This document shows, in pieces, positions 36,316-36,934 of a stretch of DNA of 36,934 nucleotides (the stretch's first letter is position 1; every line of letters begins with the position of its first letter). The stretch lies in IMG/VR virus record IMGVR_UViG_3300005618_000037, positions 1 to 36,934 of that record. The stretch is one strand, 5' to 3'. A program made the translations under genes and the position numbers. Source of the stretch: a virus. The notes below the pieces were generated by a model, which had not been told where the DNA came from, ran no database searches, and saw only the letters and a program-made list of their open reading frames with translations.

Positions 36316-36856
36316 TACTCCTCACCCCCCGACCGCTCATCGATGATGTCCATCAGCGACACGAACAGGCCGTACGGAAGGTGCGGGATCTCATCCCAGC
36401 GGATCGACGGGAACACCTGCAGGATCGCCGGGGTGTAGCGGCGGATCAGGACGTCGATATCTCGGTCGGGGTGGAGCTTTCGTCTTTTCCCTCGGCGTCA
36501 ACGTCGAAGTCGAGTTGTGCCCAGGCGATCTGAAAGTCCATGTCGGCGAGCTCGGCGAGCATTTCGTCGCCGTGGCGGGCGTCCAGATGGCCGTTGTGGC
36601 GCAGCGCCAGCCAGGTGAAGGCCAGGTACAGGTCCGTGTCCTTGCGGACTCTGGTGACCTTTCCATCGCCGTCGACGTCGAACATGTCCCGCAGCGCGTC
36701 GGAGAGGTCCTGGAGTTCGTGGTAGCCGAACGCCCGCTGTAGCGTCGCCTGCTCCCGTGCGGTGGTGTCGCGCAGGTCGAGGCGCATTCGGTCGGAGCAG
36801 CCGAACTTCTTCTGGTCGGACTCCGACAGACACACGTAAATGTTCGCCGTGGTCAT
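36315..36856 (-). CDS. Tail assembly chaperone, frameshifted long form (G-T)
   Basis: 180 residues if the ribosome slips back one base at GGGAAAA (36491-36485 on the minus strand). The first 124 codons are shared with the short form. The remaining 56 come from the -1 frame (DRDIDVLIRRYTPAILQVFP, then SIRWDEIPHLPYGLFVSLMD and IIDERSGGEE). The frame ends in TAA that overlaps the tape measure ATG. The long form binds the tape measure protein during tail assembly in phages that use this shift. Confidence 0.8.
36446..36856 (-). CDS. Tail assembly chaperone, short form (G)
   Basis: 136 residues. TTANIYVCLSESDQKKFG, then RDTTAREQATLQRAFGYHEL and YLAFTWLALRHNGHLDARHG, match the all-helical tail assembly chaperone of long-tailed actinophages. 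It lies between the major tail gene region and the tape measure. The slippery heptamer is twelve codons before its stop. Confidence 0.85.
   Translation of the reverse strand: MTTANIYVCLSESDQKKFGCSDRMRLDLRDTTAREQATLQRAFGYHELQDLSDALRDMFDVDGDGKVTRVRKDTDLYLAFTWLALRHNGHLDARHGDEMLAELADMDFQIAWAQLDFDVDAEGKDESSTPTEISTS
36485..36491 (-). other. Slippery heptamer for -1 programmed frameshift
   Basis: On the minus strand G-GGA-AAA is in phase with the short chaperone frame (GAG GGA AAA GAC), the classic X-XXY-YYZ arrangement, and the -1 frame from here is open for 56 more codons to the tape measure gene. GGGAAAG, a near relative, is used by lambda G/GT. Confidence 0.85.
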
Positions 36857-36934
36857 AGGCTCGCCTCGATTTCCTTCGCCGCCTTCGCGACGGCCTCCTC
36901 CAGCGAGTTGCGGACCTCGTCGACCAACTCGTCG
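36853..36934 (-). CDS. C-terminal end of a tail-region protein, cut by the window edge
   Basis: Only 26 residues are in the window: DELVDEVRNSLEEAVAKAAK then EIEASL, followed by TGA overlapping the chaperone ATG (ATGA). The Glu/Ala-rich helical end is common in the gene before the chaperones in actinophages, but the identity cannot be fixed. Confidence 0.6.
   Translation of the reverse strand, partial: DELVDEVRNSLEEAVAKAAKEIEASL

Overview
This window is very GC-rich and reads as actinobacterial temperate phage DNA. The host was probably a Micromonosporaceae-type actinomycete: GTG starts are common, genes overlap by 4 bp, and DUF397, DUF2637 and long XRE-TPR regulators are present. The host is inferred from composition and family content only. 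Terminase, portal and capsid genes are not in the window; they would be expected beyond the right edge.

Layout. (1) About 1-14,870, minus strand: one tightly packed early operon of roughly 35 mostly overlapping small genes. It holds an excisionase-like protein, a DUF397 fusion, a C5 cytosine methyltransferase, two HNH nucleases, a LuxR-type regulator, a DUF5131 protein, an N4/N6 methyltransferase, a deoxyribosyltransferase-like protein and many zinc-ribbon miniproteins. It also holds a lambda-like replication pair: an O-like initiator with four 21-bp iterons inside its own gene, and a DnaC-like loader. (2) 14,857-17,477, plus strand: operators, an HTH repressor, a membrane protein and a tyrosine integrase. 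(3) 17,441-17,663: a 3' half of a Thr-tRNA(UGU) gene flanked on both sides by tandem pairs of GGTGCAACAG-like sites, which looks like an intact attP. (4) 17,668-20,125: a large XRE-TPR regulator, a small conserved protein and a membrane-anchored extracellular protein. (5) 20,197-27,482: a plasmid- or ICE-like module of about 7 kb. It has a divergent operator region, small genes, DUF2637-like and other membrane proteins, a full FtsK/SpoIIIE translocase with a gamma domain, a serine recombinase, a Cys-rich protein and a long inverted repeat. (6) 27,557-36,934, minus strand: the end of the late operon. Read in transcription order it has the tail assembly chaperones (with a -1 frameshift), tape measure, minor tail proteins, amidase endolysin, several holin-like membrane proteins, an SNase and a small helical protein resembling the Acb2/Tad1 hairpin class.

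How it fits together. The late operon and the plasmid-like module converge on one strong hairpin terminator at 27,503-27,536. The apparent attP has arm sites on both sides and no tRNA 5' half, so left and right of it probably belong to one element. I therefore read the window as part of one phage genome in unintegrated (or tandem) form that carries an FtsK plus serine-recombinase maintenance or transfer module: a phage-plasmid or phage/ICE hybrid candidate. This is the main inference of the annotation, and it depends on the attP reading.
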